A stretch of 10,807 nucleotides of DNA from the NCBI GenBank assembly GCA_937906775.1, contig CALCUD010000040.1:1-10807 (forward strand). The letters run 5' to 3'. Shown one piece after another: positions 1-6,398 of the stretch. The translations under genes and the position numbers were made by a program. Numbering within the stretch: the first letter of the stretch is position 1; each line of letters begins with the position of its first letter. The notes beneath the pieces are model-generated. The model did not search any database. It saw nothing but the letters and a program-made list of their open reading frames with translations, and was not told the DNA's origin. Origin of the DNA: an uncultured Clostridia bacterium. Its GTDB lineage: Bacteria > Bacillota > Clostridia > Christensenellales > Aristaeellaceae.

Positions 1-114
1 CCGGACAGCGTTACCGGCATCGGGGATTAGGGCAATCAAGAACACCAAAGAAAAAACTATCCGGGCCTTCCTCCGGTACAGGGGGAGACAATGATGAAGA
101 ATGGCGGTACGCAT
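1..114 (-). CDS. Possible N-terminus of an unknown protein with a membrane or signal segment (partial, runs off left edge)
   Basis: An ATG at 112-114 opens a minus-strand frame that stays open to the window edge (38 codons visible). The visible peptide begins M-R-T-A-I-L, has a basic stretch (Y-R-R-K-A-R at residues 13-18), then a hydrophobic run (about residues 19-30, I-V-F-S-L-V-F-L-I-A-L-I), the layout of a signal peptide or signal anchor. It starts 40 bases after the MATE stop codon, so it could be the next gene in that transcript. There is no good Shine-Dalgarno sequence upstream and the frame is short, so it may be chance. No function can be assigned. Confidence 0.25.
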   Translation of the reverse strand, partial: MRTAILHHCLPLYRRKARIVFSLVFLIALIPDAGNAVR

Positions 115-154
115 TCCGGTATCCACATTCAGATATGGCCTGTCATGTTATGAA

Positions 155-1492
155 TCAGCCGCCGCCGCTTCCCCGTTTCTCTTTCATGAATCGCGTGATC
201 CCGATCACCAGCGGAATGACCATCAGCGCCCAGACGATCGGTTCGGACAAAATGATACCTGTATATCCGATCACGGGTACAAGGAACACCGCGATCAGCG
301 CTTTGCCCGCCAGTTCGATAACGCTGGAGATCAGCGGAGTGCGCGTATCGCCGAATCCCTGCATGCTGTTCCGCAGAATGCAGATGACGGAAGGCAGGAT
401 GAAAAACGGCGCGTTGATACGCAGATATCGCACCGCCTGATCAATGACCTCCGTTTCGGCCGTGGCCGTCAGCAGGCGGATCATCCACGGCGCTCCCGCG
501 AATATAGCCGCCACCACGAACAGATACCATACGGAAGACGCGCCCAGGGTGGAGCGGATACCGGTACGTATCCGGTCATACTCTTTGGCGCCATGGTTCT
601 GACCGCAGAAGGTTGCCAGCGCCGTACCCAGCATAAAGAACGGCGTCAAAAACAGAACAACGACCTTGCGGGCCGCCATATGCGCCACAATAATAAAGCT
701 GCTGAAGCGGTTGATCTGCGTCTGCAGCACAACGGAACCCATGGTCACAAAGGAGATCATGAAACCCATGGATAAGCCGGTCGGCAAAAGGGCGGCGCAG
801 GTTTCGCGGTCGGGACGCAATTCGGAAAACCGTATCCGCAGATCCGGATACCGCCCGCGCATATACAGCCAGCAGATGACCGCCGCGATCCCCTGAGAAA
901 GCACGGTCGCTGCCGCAGCGCCTTCCACGCCGAGCGTCAGGACCTTCACAAAGTACAGGTCCAGTAAAATGTTCAGCACATTGGATGCGATCAGGAAAAC
1001 CAGCGGCGTCACCGAATCCCCGACAGCGCGCAGGACAGCCGCGCATACATTGTACATCGTCGTCGCCATCAGGCCAGCAATAATAATGCGTATATAAGAC
1101 GTTGCCTGAGGAAGCAGTTCCGGCGGGACATTCAGCAATGTCAGAACAGGCTGTAAAAACAGAAGGAGCAGAAGGACCAGCCCTGCCGTAACGACCGCGG
1201 AAAGCGTCGCCGTTCCCGCGACAGACCGGCGCAGTTTTGTCCGGTCATGTGCCCCGAAGGCATTGGCGATGATGATGCCGAAGCCGCACACGATCCCGTT
1301 CAAAAACTCGATCAGCATATCGTTCAGCGACGCTGTCGCGCCGACAGCTGCCAGCGTGCTGTCCCCCAGCACGCTTCCGATGATCCTTGTGTCGATCAAT
1401 CCGTACAGCGTCTGGAACTGCTGCCCGATATACAGAGGCAGCGCAAAACGCAAGATCGTCCGGATCGGACTTCCTTTGGTCATATCTTTCAT
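155..1492 (-). CDS. MATE family multidrug/metabolite efflux transporter
   Basis: A 445-aa integral membrane protein of the multidrug and toxic compound extrusion family (NorM/DinF-like), which in characterised members exports organic compounds against an inward Na+ or H+ gradient. The length is typical and the sequence reads as about 12 hydrophobic helices in two halves. Family hallmarks include the opening helix around residues 14-36 (F-A-L-P-L-Y-I-G-Q-Q-F then L-I-D-T-R-I-I-G), the first-half N-A-F-G-A-H-D segment near residue 78, the V-G-D-S-V-T-P segment near 158, and the matching second-half G-F-G-D-T-R-T-P segment near 380. The C-terminus is a short charged, glycine-rich tail. ATG at 1492 is preceded by AGGAG 14 bases upstream and by GGGA nearer the start; the alternative Met4 is also possible. 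It has its own promoter but faces away from the tRNA and lies downstream of the NRPS/NAT operon on the same strand, which makes it a candidate exporter of that product (inference). Substrate unknown. Confidence 0.95.
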   Translation of the reverse strand: MKDMTKGSPIRTILRFALPLYIGQQFQTLYGLIDTRIIGSVLGDSTLAAVGATASLNDMLIEFLNGIVCGFGIIIANAFGAHDRTKLRRSVAGTATLSAVVTAGLVLLLLLFLQPVLTLLNVPPELLPQATSYIRIIIAGLMATTMYNVCAAVLRAVGDSVTPLVFLIASNVLNILLDLYFVKVLTLGVEGAAAATVLSQGIAAVICWLYMRGRYPDLRIRFSELRPDRETCAALLPTGLSMGFMISFVTMGSVVLQTQINRFSSFIIVAHMAARKVVVLFLTPFFMLGTALATFCGQNHGAKEYDRIRTGIRSTLGASSVWYLFVVAAIFAGAPWMIRLLTATAETEVIDQAVRYLRINAPFFILPSVICILRNSMQGFGDTRTPLISSVIELAGKALIAVFLVPVIGYTGIILSEPIVWALMVIPLVIGITRFMKEKRGSGGG

Positions 1493-1529
1493 ACAGATCC
1501 CGGCTGCTCCTGTTGCATCATTTGCTTAT

Positions 1530-1562
1530 GCGATCCGCGAGCGTGACTGTCGCGCAGATCGC
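1530..1562 (-). promoter_or_regulatory. Inverted repeat at the predicted MATE transcript start (5'-terminal hairpin or operator)
   Basis: On the minus strand GCGATC (1562-1557), a TG bulge, then CGCGA is followed by a 9-base loop and the exact complements TCGCG and GATCGC (ending at 1530), giving 11 paired bases. Outside a small internal loop, TGCT and AGCA (1569-1566 and 1526-1523) add four more pairs. The repeat begins about where transcription from the -10 box at 1569-1574 should start. It could be a 5'-end hairpin that stabilises the mRNA or an operator for a repressor. No regulator gene is visible nearby. Confidence 0.45.
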
Positions 1563-1568
1563 GTTAGC

Positions 1569-1599
1569 ATCATAACACAAAACAGAGGTCCGATGTCAA
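1569..1599 (-). promoter_or_regulatory. Predicted sigma-70-type promoter for the MATE gene
   Basis: Minus-strand TTGACA (1599-1594) is a perfect -35 box. TATGAT (1574-1569) is a 5/6 match to the -10 box and is preceded by TGT, which gives an extended -10 element (TGnTATGAT). The spacer is 19 bases, longer than the ideal 17, which the extended -10 may offset. The predicted start is near 1562, leaving a leader of about 70 bases before the MATE ATG at 1492. The -35 box overlaps the T-tract of the upstream terminator by two bases. Confidence 0.6.
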
Positions 1600-1635
1600 A
1601 AAAACTCAGAAACAAGGTTATCCCCTGTTTCTGAG
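1598..1635 (-). terminator. Strong intrinsic terminator on the minus strand, upstream of the MATE promoter
   Basis: Read on the minus strand, CTCAGAAACA (1635-1626) pairs with TGTTTCTGAG (1614-1605). Three further pairs inside, one a G-U, make a 13-bp stem with a GATAA loop, followed immediately by seven Ts (1604-1598). On the plus strand no T-tract follows the stem, so it acts only leftward. It lies beyond the tRNA as seen from the NRPS/NAT operon, so it would stop operon or antisense transcripts before the MATE promoter. If a further promoter lies upstream, it could instead be an attenuator for MATE. Confidence 0.85.
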
Positions 1636-1658
1636 ACCGGTCGTTTCTGAATTCACTC

Positions 1659-1686
1659 TTGCATTTTCCCACAATTCGGATATAAT
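1659..1686 (+). promoter_or_regulatory. Promoter of the tRNA-Leu gene
   Basis: TTGCAT at 1659-1664 (4/6 match to the -35 consensus) and a perfect TATAAT at 1681-1686 are separated by 16 bases. The predicted start near 1693 leaves a leader of about 14 bases before the mature tRNA 5' end at 1707, as expected for a single-tRNA transcription unit. Confidence 0.8.
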
Positions 1687-1706
1687 GACTCTGTTCTCCA
1701 ATCCGT

Positions 1707-1793
1707 GCGGGAATGGCGGAATTGGCAGACGCGCATGATTCAGGTTCATGTGTTCTTAAGGACATGCAGGTTCAAGTCCTGTTTCCCGCACCA
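1707..1793 (+). tRNA. tRNA-Leu (anticodon CAG, reads CUG), CCA encoded
   Basis: A full class II cloverleaf can be drawn. The acceptor stem is GCGGGAA/TTCCCGC (1707-1713 with 1783-1789). The D arm has the conserved GG at 1724-1725. The anticodon stem is CATGA/TCATG with loop TTCAGGT, placing CAG at 1741-1743. The long variable arm is TGTTC/GGACA with a TTAA loop (1751-1764), diagnostic of Leu/Ser-type tRNAs. The T arm has loop TTCAAGT (1771-1777) with a five-pair stem that includes one G-U. The discriminator base is A1790, followed by an encoded CCA at 1791-1793. It has its own promoter and terminator and is convergent with the NRPS/NAT operon. No second copy of its 3' end and no integrase gene is visible, so nothing here suggests use as an integration site. 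Confidence 0.97.
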
Positions 1794-1794
1794 G

Positions 1795-1831
1795 AAACGG
1801 TTCTGATTTGCTAAAATCAGAACCGTTTTTT
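1795..1831 (+). terminator. Intrinsic terminator of the tRNA-Leu gene
   Basis: A perfect 15-bp stem (1795-1809 with 1814-1828) with the four-base loop GCTA; the T-run begins within the stem's 3' arm and continues to 1831. It starts two bases after the tRNA CCA end. In the opposite direction the stem is followed only by TTTC, so it should be a poor terminator for the convergent operon. Confidence 0.92.
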
Positions 1832-1885
1832 CTATGTTTTGGACTTCGCGCCGGATCCATACCCAAACGATACTCAAACCACTTT

Positions 1886-2062
1886 TTACTTTATTTCTTC
1901 GATAAAGTTCTGCATCCTGTCGGCACTCTCATGACGCATGCTGTCTGTTACATGGCAGTAACAACATTGCCGTTTTTCTTTCTTAACAAAGGACATATTT
2001 CTGCGAGACTTTGGGGTGCGTCCGAACGGATGTATGGTGAGGAAATCAAAGTTTTTTTCCAT
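1886..2062 (-). CDS. Candidate 58-aa Cys-containing small protein, start inside the last NAT gene
   Basis: An ATG at 2060-2062, read in a different frame from the third NAT gene, overlaps the last 17 bases of that gene and continues to TAA at 1886-1888. GGAAG lies about four bases upstream, a usable ribosome binding site, and the overlap resembles the coupled junctions elsewhere in the operon. The peptide is basic in the middle (K-S-R-R-N, K-K-E-K-R) and has a clustered C-C-Y-C-H motif near residues 33-37 that could bind a metal. It ends in an amphipathic-looking segment (M-Q-N-F-I-E-E-I-K). I do not recognise a family. It may be a real small protein, a remnant, or an accidental open frame in intergenic DNA; an unrelated plus-strand frame is also open here. 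Confidence 0.35.
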   Translation of the reverse strand: MEKNFDFLTIHPFGRTPKSRRNMSFVKKEKRQCCYCHVTDSMRHESADRMQNFIEEIK

Positions 2063-2855
2063 CGGCTTCCGGTTCCGCTCTGTAGACAGTATAGGGATAT
2101 TTCAATCCGAAGGACGCGTAAACGTCCTCCAGCTCGCTGTCCTCCACCGTGCGCGCGGTTTTCTCAGGGCCGTTCGTTTCACAGTAAGTCCTGCCCCTCA
2201 GAATCCGGAACCCGTTTTCAGTGCGGATGTGGAACAGTTCTTCATGCGTGAAGGGAATCTTCGGATTCATGGCGATCAGCTTGAAGTATGTCAGCGTTTC
2301 CAACGATGCCTGCTCTTCCCGGAAGGCATAGTTGGCGACCCATTCGCCCTTTAGCTGCACAAAGAGCATCCAGCTTCCGTCCTCTCTTTTGCGGAGCAGA
2401 TATGCCTCATTTCCGGGATACTGTACCACTCCGTCCAGAAGCCGTAGCGGCTTCAACGAAGAGGAGAAGGAATCTCCCACATCCGAAAGCCACATGTCGC
2501 CGGCGCTGTCCTTCACGATCAGTCCGGAATGGCGGTACTCCGTGTTTTCCATATGCGTACGGTAATGGTCCGCCATGACGGGATATGCTTCATATCCGAG
2601 ACTGCGGAGCACATCTGCGAGAAGAGCGTTCAGGTCGTAGCATACGCCGCCACGGCCGTTTTCCACGATCTGACAGTAGAGTCTCTCCTGTGTGATCGGT
2701 TCTTTTCTCAGATTCAGATAATCGATGTTTTCATAAGGGATATGTGTGACCTGCGCACGGAAAACCTTCTCAAGGAGTTCACCGTCCGCGATGATATTCT
2801 CCGGCACTGTGAGTCCGATCCGATTAAAATACCGTTCCAGTTTTTTCTTTTCCAT
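2046..2855 (-). CDS. Arylamine N-acetyltransferase (NAT) family protein, third of three
   Basis: A 269-aa protein of the NAT family, whose members carry an acyl group on a catalytic cysteine and pass it to an amine. The N-terminal motif H-I-P-Y-E-N-I-D-Y-L (about residues 38-47) matches the family H/x-I-P-F-E-N-L-D signature. The catalytic triad is intact: Cys72 in R-G-G-V-C-Y-D, His109 in Y-R-H-S-G-L-I-V, and Asp125 in W-L-S-D-V-G. The C-terminus has the usual F-G-L segment. ATG at 2855 is chosen because GGAGG lies five bases upstream and it aligns with the start of the other two NATs; the frame is open further upstream, but that part runs through the preceding gene. It is the most divergent of the three and lacks the W-A-Y-A-Q-F-G-L-Q ending the others share. 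The acyl donor could be acetyl-CoA or, as in the ansamycin amide synthase RifF, a carrier-bound chain (inference). Confidence 0.92.
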   Translation of the reverse strand: MEKKKLERYFNRIGLTVPENIIADGELLEKVFRAQVTHIPYENIDYLNLRKEPITQERLYCQIVENGRGGVCYDLNALLADVLRSLGYEAYPVMADHYRTHMENTEYRHSGLIVKDSAGDMWLSDVGDSFSSSLKPLRLLDGVVQYPGNEAYLLRKREDGSWMLFVQLKGEWVANYAFREEQASLETLTYFKLIAMNPKIPFTHEELFHIRTENGFRILRGRTYCETNGPEKTARTVEDSELEDVYASFGLKYPYTVYRAEPEADGKKL

Positions 2856-2860
2856 TGAAA

Positions 2861-2865
2861 CCTCC
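2861..2865 (-). promoter_or_regulatory. Ribosome binding site fixing the start of the third NAT gene
   Basis: Minus-strand GGAGG, five bases before ATG at 2855, inside the 28-base gap after the second NAT gene. It supports the 269-aa start over a longer open frame that would extend back into the preceding gene. Confidence 0.75.
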
Positions 2866-2883
2866 GCCTGTGTGCCACGGTTG

Positions 2884-3657
2884 TCAATCCGTCTCGATAC
2901 AGGGTTCCTCATACTGCAGGCCAAACTGCGCGTATGCCCATGGAAGCTGTTCCTGCGGGCACTCATAGCTATAGAACTTGTTTCCGTAGTATTCCCGGTA
3001 GGAGTTGCCGACCATCGTCCGGCGTCCTTCCGGAGTGCCAATGGATAATTCCCTTTTTATTTTTCCGGCAGGATCGTTTCCCGCGACTGTGAATTCCTTG
3101 ATTTTTGTGCCGATTTCCGGCGTGATCCCGGGATATTCTATCCGGAAGGAAGCATTTTCGTTGGGACTGATCAGACACATTTTCCCGTTTCTTTCCTCGA
3201 TCAGGAATTCCTCACCGTCCAGAACCTGCTTGAGTCCGGGGACAAAGCGAATCGGTTTCTTGTTATTGAAGAAGAAAGAATAGGCTGTCTCTGTCAGCCA
3301 ACGCGTTCCCTCACAGTCCGTTACGATCAGTGTTTTATGAATGTGGGAACTTAGTTTTTCCCGAAGGGTTACAGTCCCCACGGGCTGGACCTCATAGCCG
3401 AGCTCCGTCAGAAACCATCCGAACAGACCCGCGATATCATGACAGATCCCGCCTTTTTTCTCCAGTACGATCCGCCTGAAAAGATCCTCCGTATTGCAGG
3501 GAATGGTTTTTTTTGTCAGGAACTGTGTGTTCTCATAGGGAATGCTGATGATGTTGTGGAATGTGAGTTTCTCCAGCAGCGCGGCATCGGGTACAATGCG
3601 TTCCGGCATTGTCAGCCCAATGCGTTCAAAATACTGACATACCCTTGCCTCATCCAT
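2884..3657 (-). CDS. Arylamine N-acetyltransferase (NAT) family protein, second of three, with altered triad
   Basis: A 257-aa NAT-family protein. The N-terminal I-S-I-P-Y-E-N-T-Q-F-L motif (about residues 37-47) and Cys72 in K-G-G-I-C-H-D match the family, but the usual R-G-G is K-G-G. His107 lies in H-I-H-K-T-L-I-V. The triad acid, 16 residues further on and Asp in both neighbours, is Glu123 here (W-L-T-E-T-A). The C-terminus shares the W-A-Y-A-Q-F-G-L-Q ending with the first NAT. Its ATG immediately follows the TAA of the first NAT gene with no intervening base, and GAGGT lies seven bases before the ATG, so the two are probably translated in concert. The Asp-to-Glu change may alter or abolish acyl transfer; it could act on a different donor or work as a partner subunit (inference). 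Confidence 0.9.
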   Translation of the reverse strand: MDEARVCQYFERIGLTMPERIVPDAALLEKLTFHNIISIPYENTQFLTKKTIPCNTEDLFRRIVLEKKGGICHDIAGLFGWFLTELGYEVQPVGTVTLREKLSSHIHKTLIVTDCEGTRWLTETAYSFFFNNKKPIRFVPGLKQVLDGEEFLIEERNGKMCLISPNENASFRIEYPGITPEIGTKIKEFTVAGNDPAGKIKRELSIGTPEGRRTMVGNSYREYYGNKFYSYECPQEQLPWAYAQFGLQYEEPCIETD

Positions 3658-4440
3658 TTATATTACCTCATTTCTGTTTTGCAATCCAAACTGAGCATAT
3701 GCCCAGGGCATGAGTTCGTCGGGACATTCATACTGATAAAGATCGCTTCCGAACGATTCACGGTAGCACTTTCCGGTCAGTGTGCGGCGTCCCTGCGGAG
3801 TCACAATGGAGAAAACCTCCTTATGGCAAAGCGCGTTTTCCGGATATTTCGTCATCGCGGTGAACTTGGAGTCATTCCTGTCTTCCACGGTGATGTCCGC
3901 ATCCTGTGTCTGCAGAAAATCCTTCCATATTCCGGATTTTCTTTCCTGCAGCAGAATTTTCCCGGACGGATTCCCATCGAACCGGAAGCTGCTTCCGGAG
4001 GCGGACTGTTCCACCCCATCCGCGAGAGGAAGCGGTTCGAAGAACCGGGTGAAGGGGTTGGCGATATCACACCACCAGGTTTGCCCTTCGCTATCCTCAA
4101 CAAGCAGGATCGCGTGATAATTCAGTTCTTCCGCCGGTCTGCCGCAAATCTCCGTTGAAAAGCAGCGTACCCGGTAGCCTATAGCCGTCAGAAGTTCTCC
4201 AAAAAGAGGATTCATATCGATGCACATTCCGCCCCTTTTCCGGATGATCACCTCGCGGAACTGCGTTTCAAAATCGGTCGGTAAAATGCGCCCCGTCAGG
4301 TAATCCGTGTTCTCATAAGGAATCATCAGCACATGCTGCCGATGAAGCGTCAGAAGCGTTTCCGCATCCGGGACAAGCCTGTCCGGCATCTTCATCGCAA
4401 GGCGGTCAAAATACATCTGTATCATTTCATGTCGGTTCAT
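3658..4440 (-). CDS. Arylamine N-acetyltransferase (NAT) family protein, first of three
   Basis: A 260-aa NAT-family protein, normal length for bacterial NATs. Visible motifs are L-M-I-P-Y-E-N-T-D-Y-L (about residues 38-48), Cys73 in R-G-G-M-C-I-D-M-N, His109 in N-Y-H-A-I-L-L-V, and Asp125 in W-W-C-D-I-A-N-P. These form a complete Cys-His-Asp triad with the same 16-residue His-to-Asp spacing as the third NAT. The family motif often has Glu two residues after the Cys; all three proteins here have Asp. The start codon overlaps the stop of the adenylation/GHKL-like gene as ATGA, and GAGG lies far upstream, so initiation probably depends on coupling. In rifamycin-type clusters a NAT homologue (RifF) releases the chain by forming an amide; a comparable role for an NRPS product here is inference, and simple N-acetylation of an amine is the alternative. 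Confidence 0.92.
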   Translation of the reverse strand: MNRHEMIQMYFDRLAMKMPDRLVPDAETLLTLHRQHVLMIPYENTDYLTGRILPTDFETQFREVIIRKRGGMCIDMNPLFGELLTAIGYRVRCFSTEICGRPAEELNYHAILLVEDSEGQTWWCDIANPFTRFFEPLPLADGVEQSASGSSFRFDGNPSGKILLQERKSGIWKDFLQTQDADITVEDRNDSKFTAMTKYPENALCHKEVFSIVTPQGRRTLTGKCYRESFGSDLYQYECPDELMPWAYAQFGLQNRNEVI

Positions 4441-6398
4441 AGCAGATAGTTTTCCTCAACGTCAAATTCCAGATCGTAAAGAAAATCAAGGTCGCATTCA
4501 CAGCCACCGTCCGTCACCGCGGTACTGATGCGGTCGGCAAGCTTTGTCACGATCCTCGCGCCCGCTGCCTTCTCCAGACTGTCCCCGATGTGGGCAAAGG
4601 GAGGTTCCGGATCATCATCCCTGTATCCGAGACGGACGAATTCACGGAAGAGCCGGCATTCGATGCGCAGATTCCCGCTGCCGATATAGCCGGTCCCGGT
4701 CCGCTCAGCCAGTAATTCCTCCACGCATAGCTGGATCCTGCGGATCTTGGCGGCGCTGAAGCCCAGGTTGGAAAGGATGGCGGGTACAGTCTTCACTGCC
4801 TGATCGATGATGTTCCGCCGCCGCATGGTTTCGAAGGAAAACACTTTGATGCCGCTTACGATATCCTCGTTGATCTTTCTGGCGTCAAGCCGTCTTAACA
4901 TCAATGCCAGCAGCGCACAGGCATCCAGTTTTCCGTTTGCCTTCAGCGGGAATGCGTCAAAAATAAAGAAGTTCACAGGCATCCGGAAACGCGGGATTTT
5001 TCCCGTCAGTGCCATACGGATGGAGCTCTCGTCAAGTTCCGCCCCCGGGGTAAGGGTGAGACAGGCGTGAATGTTTTCGCCGTAAAGCTCGTCCGGCGCA
5101 CCGAAAACTTTCACTTCACGGACGCCGGAAACGGAATTGATCACAGCTTCGATCTCGCTGGGAACAATGTTTTCGCCGCCTTTGATGATGATATCCTTGA
5201 TTCTTCCGGCAAGGTGAAGGAATCCGTCATCATCCAGGAAACCAATGTCCCCGGTGTGGAGAATTCCCGAGGCATCAATTGCCTGTACTTCGGCAGAGGC
5301 GCCATAGTATCCGAGCATGATGAATCCGTTATCCCGCAGTGTGACCTCTCCGATCTCTCCGCGGGGGCATTCATTCCCTTCAGGGTCCATGATCATGACT
5401 TCCCTGTGGGGGAAAGGTCTGCCAACGGTATGTACCCTGACGTCCATACTGTCCGACGGGCGGGTCATCGCGATGCAGGTATCCGATTCTGTCTGCCCGT
5501 AGCTGTTCAGGAGTACGGCGTTGCCGAACCCCTTTTCCACCCTCATCAGCTGGATCGGGAGTAACGGTGCACCGCCCGCATAGATTCTTTTGACGAACGG
5601 GTAACCCTGATCGGGGAAGTCTGCGTCCTCCATGGTACGCACGATCACCGTCATGACCGCGGTGAGCGCATCCGGTTCGAATTCCCGCAGGAAACGGTTG
5701 ATCATGCCGGCGGAGAATTTCTCCGGAAGGATCAGCTTTCCGCCGTACAGGAGATGCGCCATGGCAATGCCAAGACCGAAGATGTGGAACAGCGGCACTG
5801 CCATACAGAGGCTTTCCTCCTTCATTTCAGGGATAGCCTCCATATAGGCGTCCGCACCCGTGATGTTGCTTCTCTGGGATAACAGTCCCCCTTTCGGGGA
5901 TCCTGTGGAGCCGGAGGTGAACACCACGAAGGCCGGATCCGCATACATGGACTCGCAGGCGGAAACAGGGCTGATCGCCTCGTTTTCAACCGGGGAAAGC
6001 GTCCGGATGTCCGCCCGTTTCCCGGCGTCCGGCTGAATGCGTTCCACACAGGACGCATCCTTTTCCAGCGCGCCGAAATTTCCGTGGAGAAAAACTTCGG
6101 AGTCCATTTGCGTCATCAGGGTCCTGATCTCGTCTTCCGGCAGCGAGTAATTCATCAGGACCGCCACGGCGCCGTAACAGGTAATCCCGAAAAAGGCTCT
6201 GAGCCACGAGCAGGAGTTGTAGGAGCATAAGGTGACTTTGTCCCCGGGTTTTACGCCCATTCCGGCCAGAATGTCTCTGTAGCCGCGGACGGCAGAGAGC
6301 AGGTCGGAATAGCGTACCGTTTCCTCTCCGTCACAAGCCACTGTGATGTCGCCGTATTTTTCTTTTGCCTCTGTCAGACGGCCAAAGTATCCTTTCAT
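4437..6398 (-). CDS. ANL-family acyl/aryl adenylating enzyme fused to a degenerate GHKL (anti-sigma-factor-like) domain
   Basis: A 653-aa two-part protein. Residues 1-500 form a complete ANL adenylation enzyme: T-S-G-S-T-G-S-P-K-G (161-170), P-L-F-H-I-F-G-L (202-209, as in acyl- and 4-coumarate-CoA ligases), Y-G-Q-T-E (300-304), H-T-G-D (381-384), G-R-I-K-D-I-I-I-K-G-G-E-N (398-410) and the catalytic Lys490 in K-A-N-G-K-L-D. It therefore activates a carboxylic acid as the adenylate, for transfer to CoA or a carrier; it has no carrier domain. Residues about 515-643 resemble RsbW/SpoIIAB-type ATPases: an E-E-L-L-A-E-R helix (560-566) where the N-box lies, a strand leading to Y-R-D-D-D-P-E-P-P-F (592-601) at the D-x-G-x-G site, and A-R-I-V-T-K-L-A-D-R-I (614-624). 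The Mg-binding Asn and the glycines are missing, so ATP binding is doubtful. The start overlaps the previous stop (ATGA) with GGGAAGGAA five bases upstream. Adenylation part very sure; domain identity of the tail is by-eye fold recognition. Confidence 0.9.
   Translation of the reverse strand: MKGYFGRLTEAKEKYGDITVACDGEETVRYSDLLSAVRGYRDILAGMGVKPGDKVTLCSYNSCSWLRAFFGITCYGAVAVLMNYSLPEDEIRTLMTQMDSEVFLHGNFGALEKDASCVERIQPDAGKRADIRTLSPVENEAISPVSACESMYADPAFVVFTSGSTGSPKGGLLSQRSNITGADAYMEAIPEMKEESLCMAVPLFHIFGLGIAMAHLLYGGKLILPEKFSAGMINRFLREFEPDALTAVMTVIVRTMEDADFPDQGYPFVKRIYAGGAPLLPIQLMRVEKGFGNAVLLNSYGQTESDTCIAMTRPSDSMDVRVHTVGRPFPHREVMIMDPEGNECPRGEIGEVTLRDNGFIMLGYYGASAEVQAIDASGILHTGDIGFLDDDGFLHLAGRIKDIIIKGGENIVPSEIEAVINSVSGVREVKVFGAPDELYGENIHACLTLTPGAELDESSIRMALTGKIPRFRMPVNFFIFDAFPLKANGKLDACALLALMLRRLDARKINEDIVSGIKVFSFETMRRRNIIDQAVKTVPAILSNLGFSAAKIRRIQLCVEELLAERTGTGYIGSGNLRIECRLFREFVRLGYRDDDPEPPFAHIGDSLEKAAGARIVTKLADRISTAVTDGGCECDLDFLYDLEFDVEENYLL

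Noticed and set aside
51..76. Possible terminator after the MATE gene (short CCGG stem followed by GTTTTTT on the minus strand)
   Set aside because: The stem is only four base pairs with an eight-base loop, too weak to call.
832..851. Perfect 7-bp inverted repeat (GTATCCG/CGGATAC) inside the MATE gene
   Set aside because: It lies within a conserved coding sequence, is not followed by a T-tract and is not repeated elsewhere as a motif; it is likely chance.
1707..1793. tRNA-Leu as an integration site of a mobile element
   Set aside because: No duplicated tRNA 3' end, integrase or transposase can be seen in the window.
2856..3041. Longer start for the third NAT gene
   Set aside because: The upstream extension lies in another frame of the second NAT gene. 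The GGAGG before ATG 2855 and alignment with the other NATs fix the shorter start.
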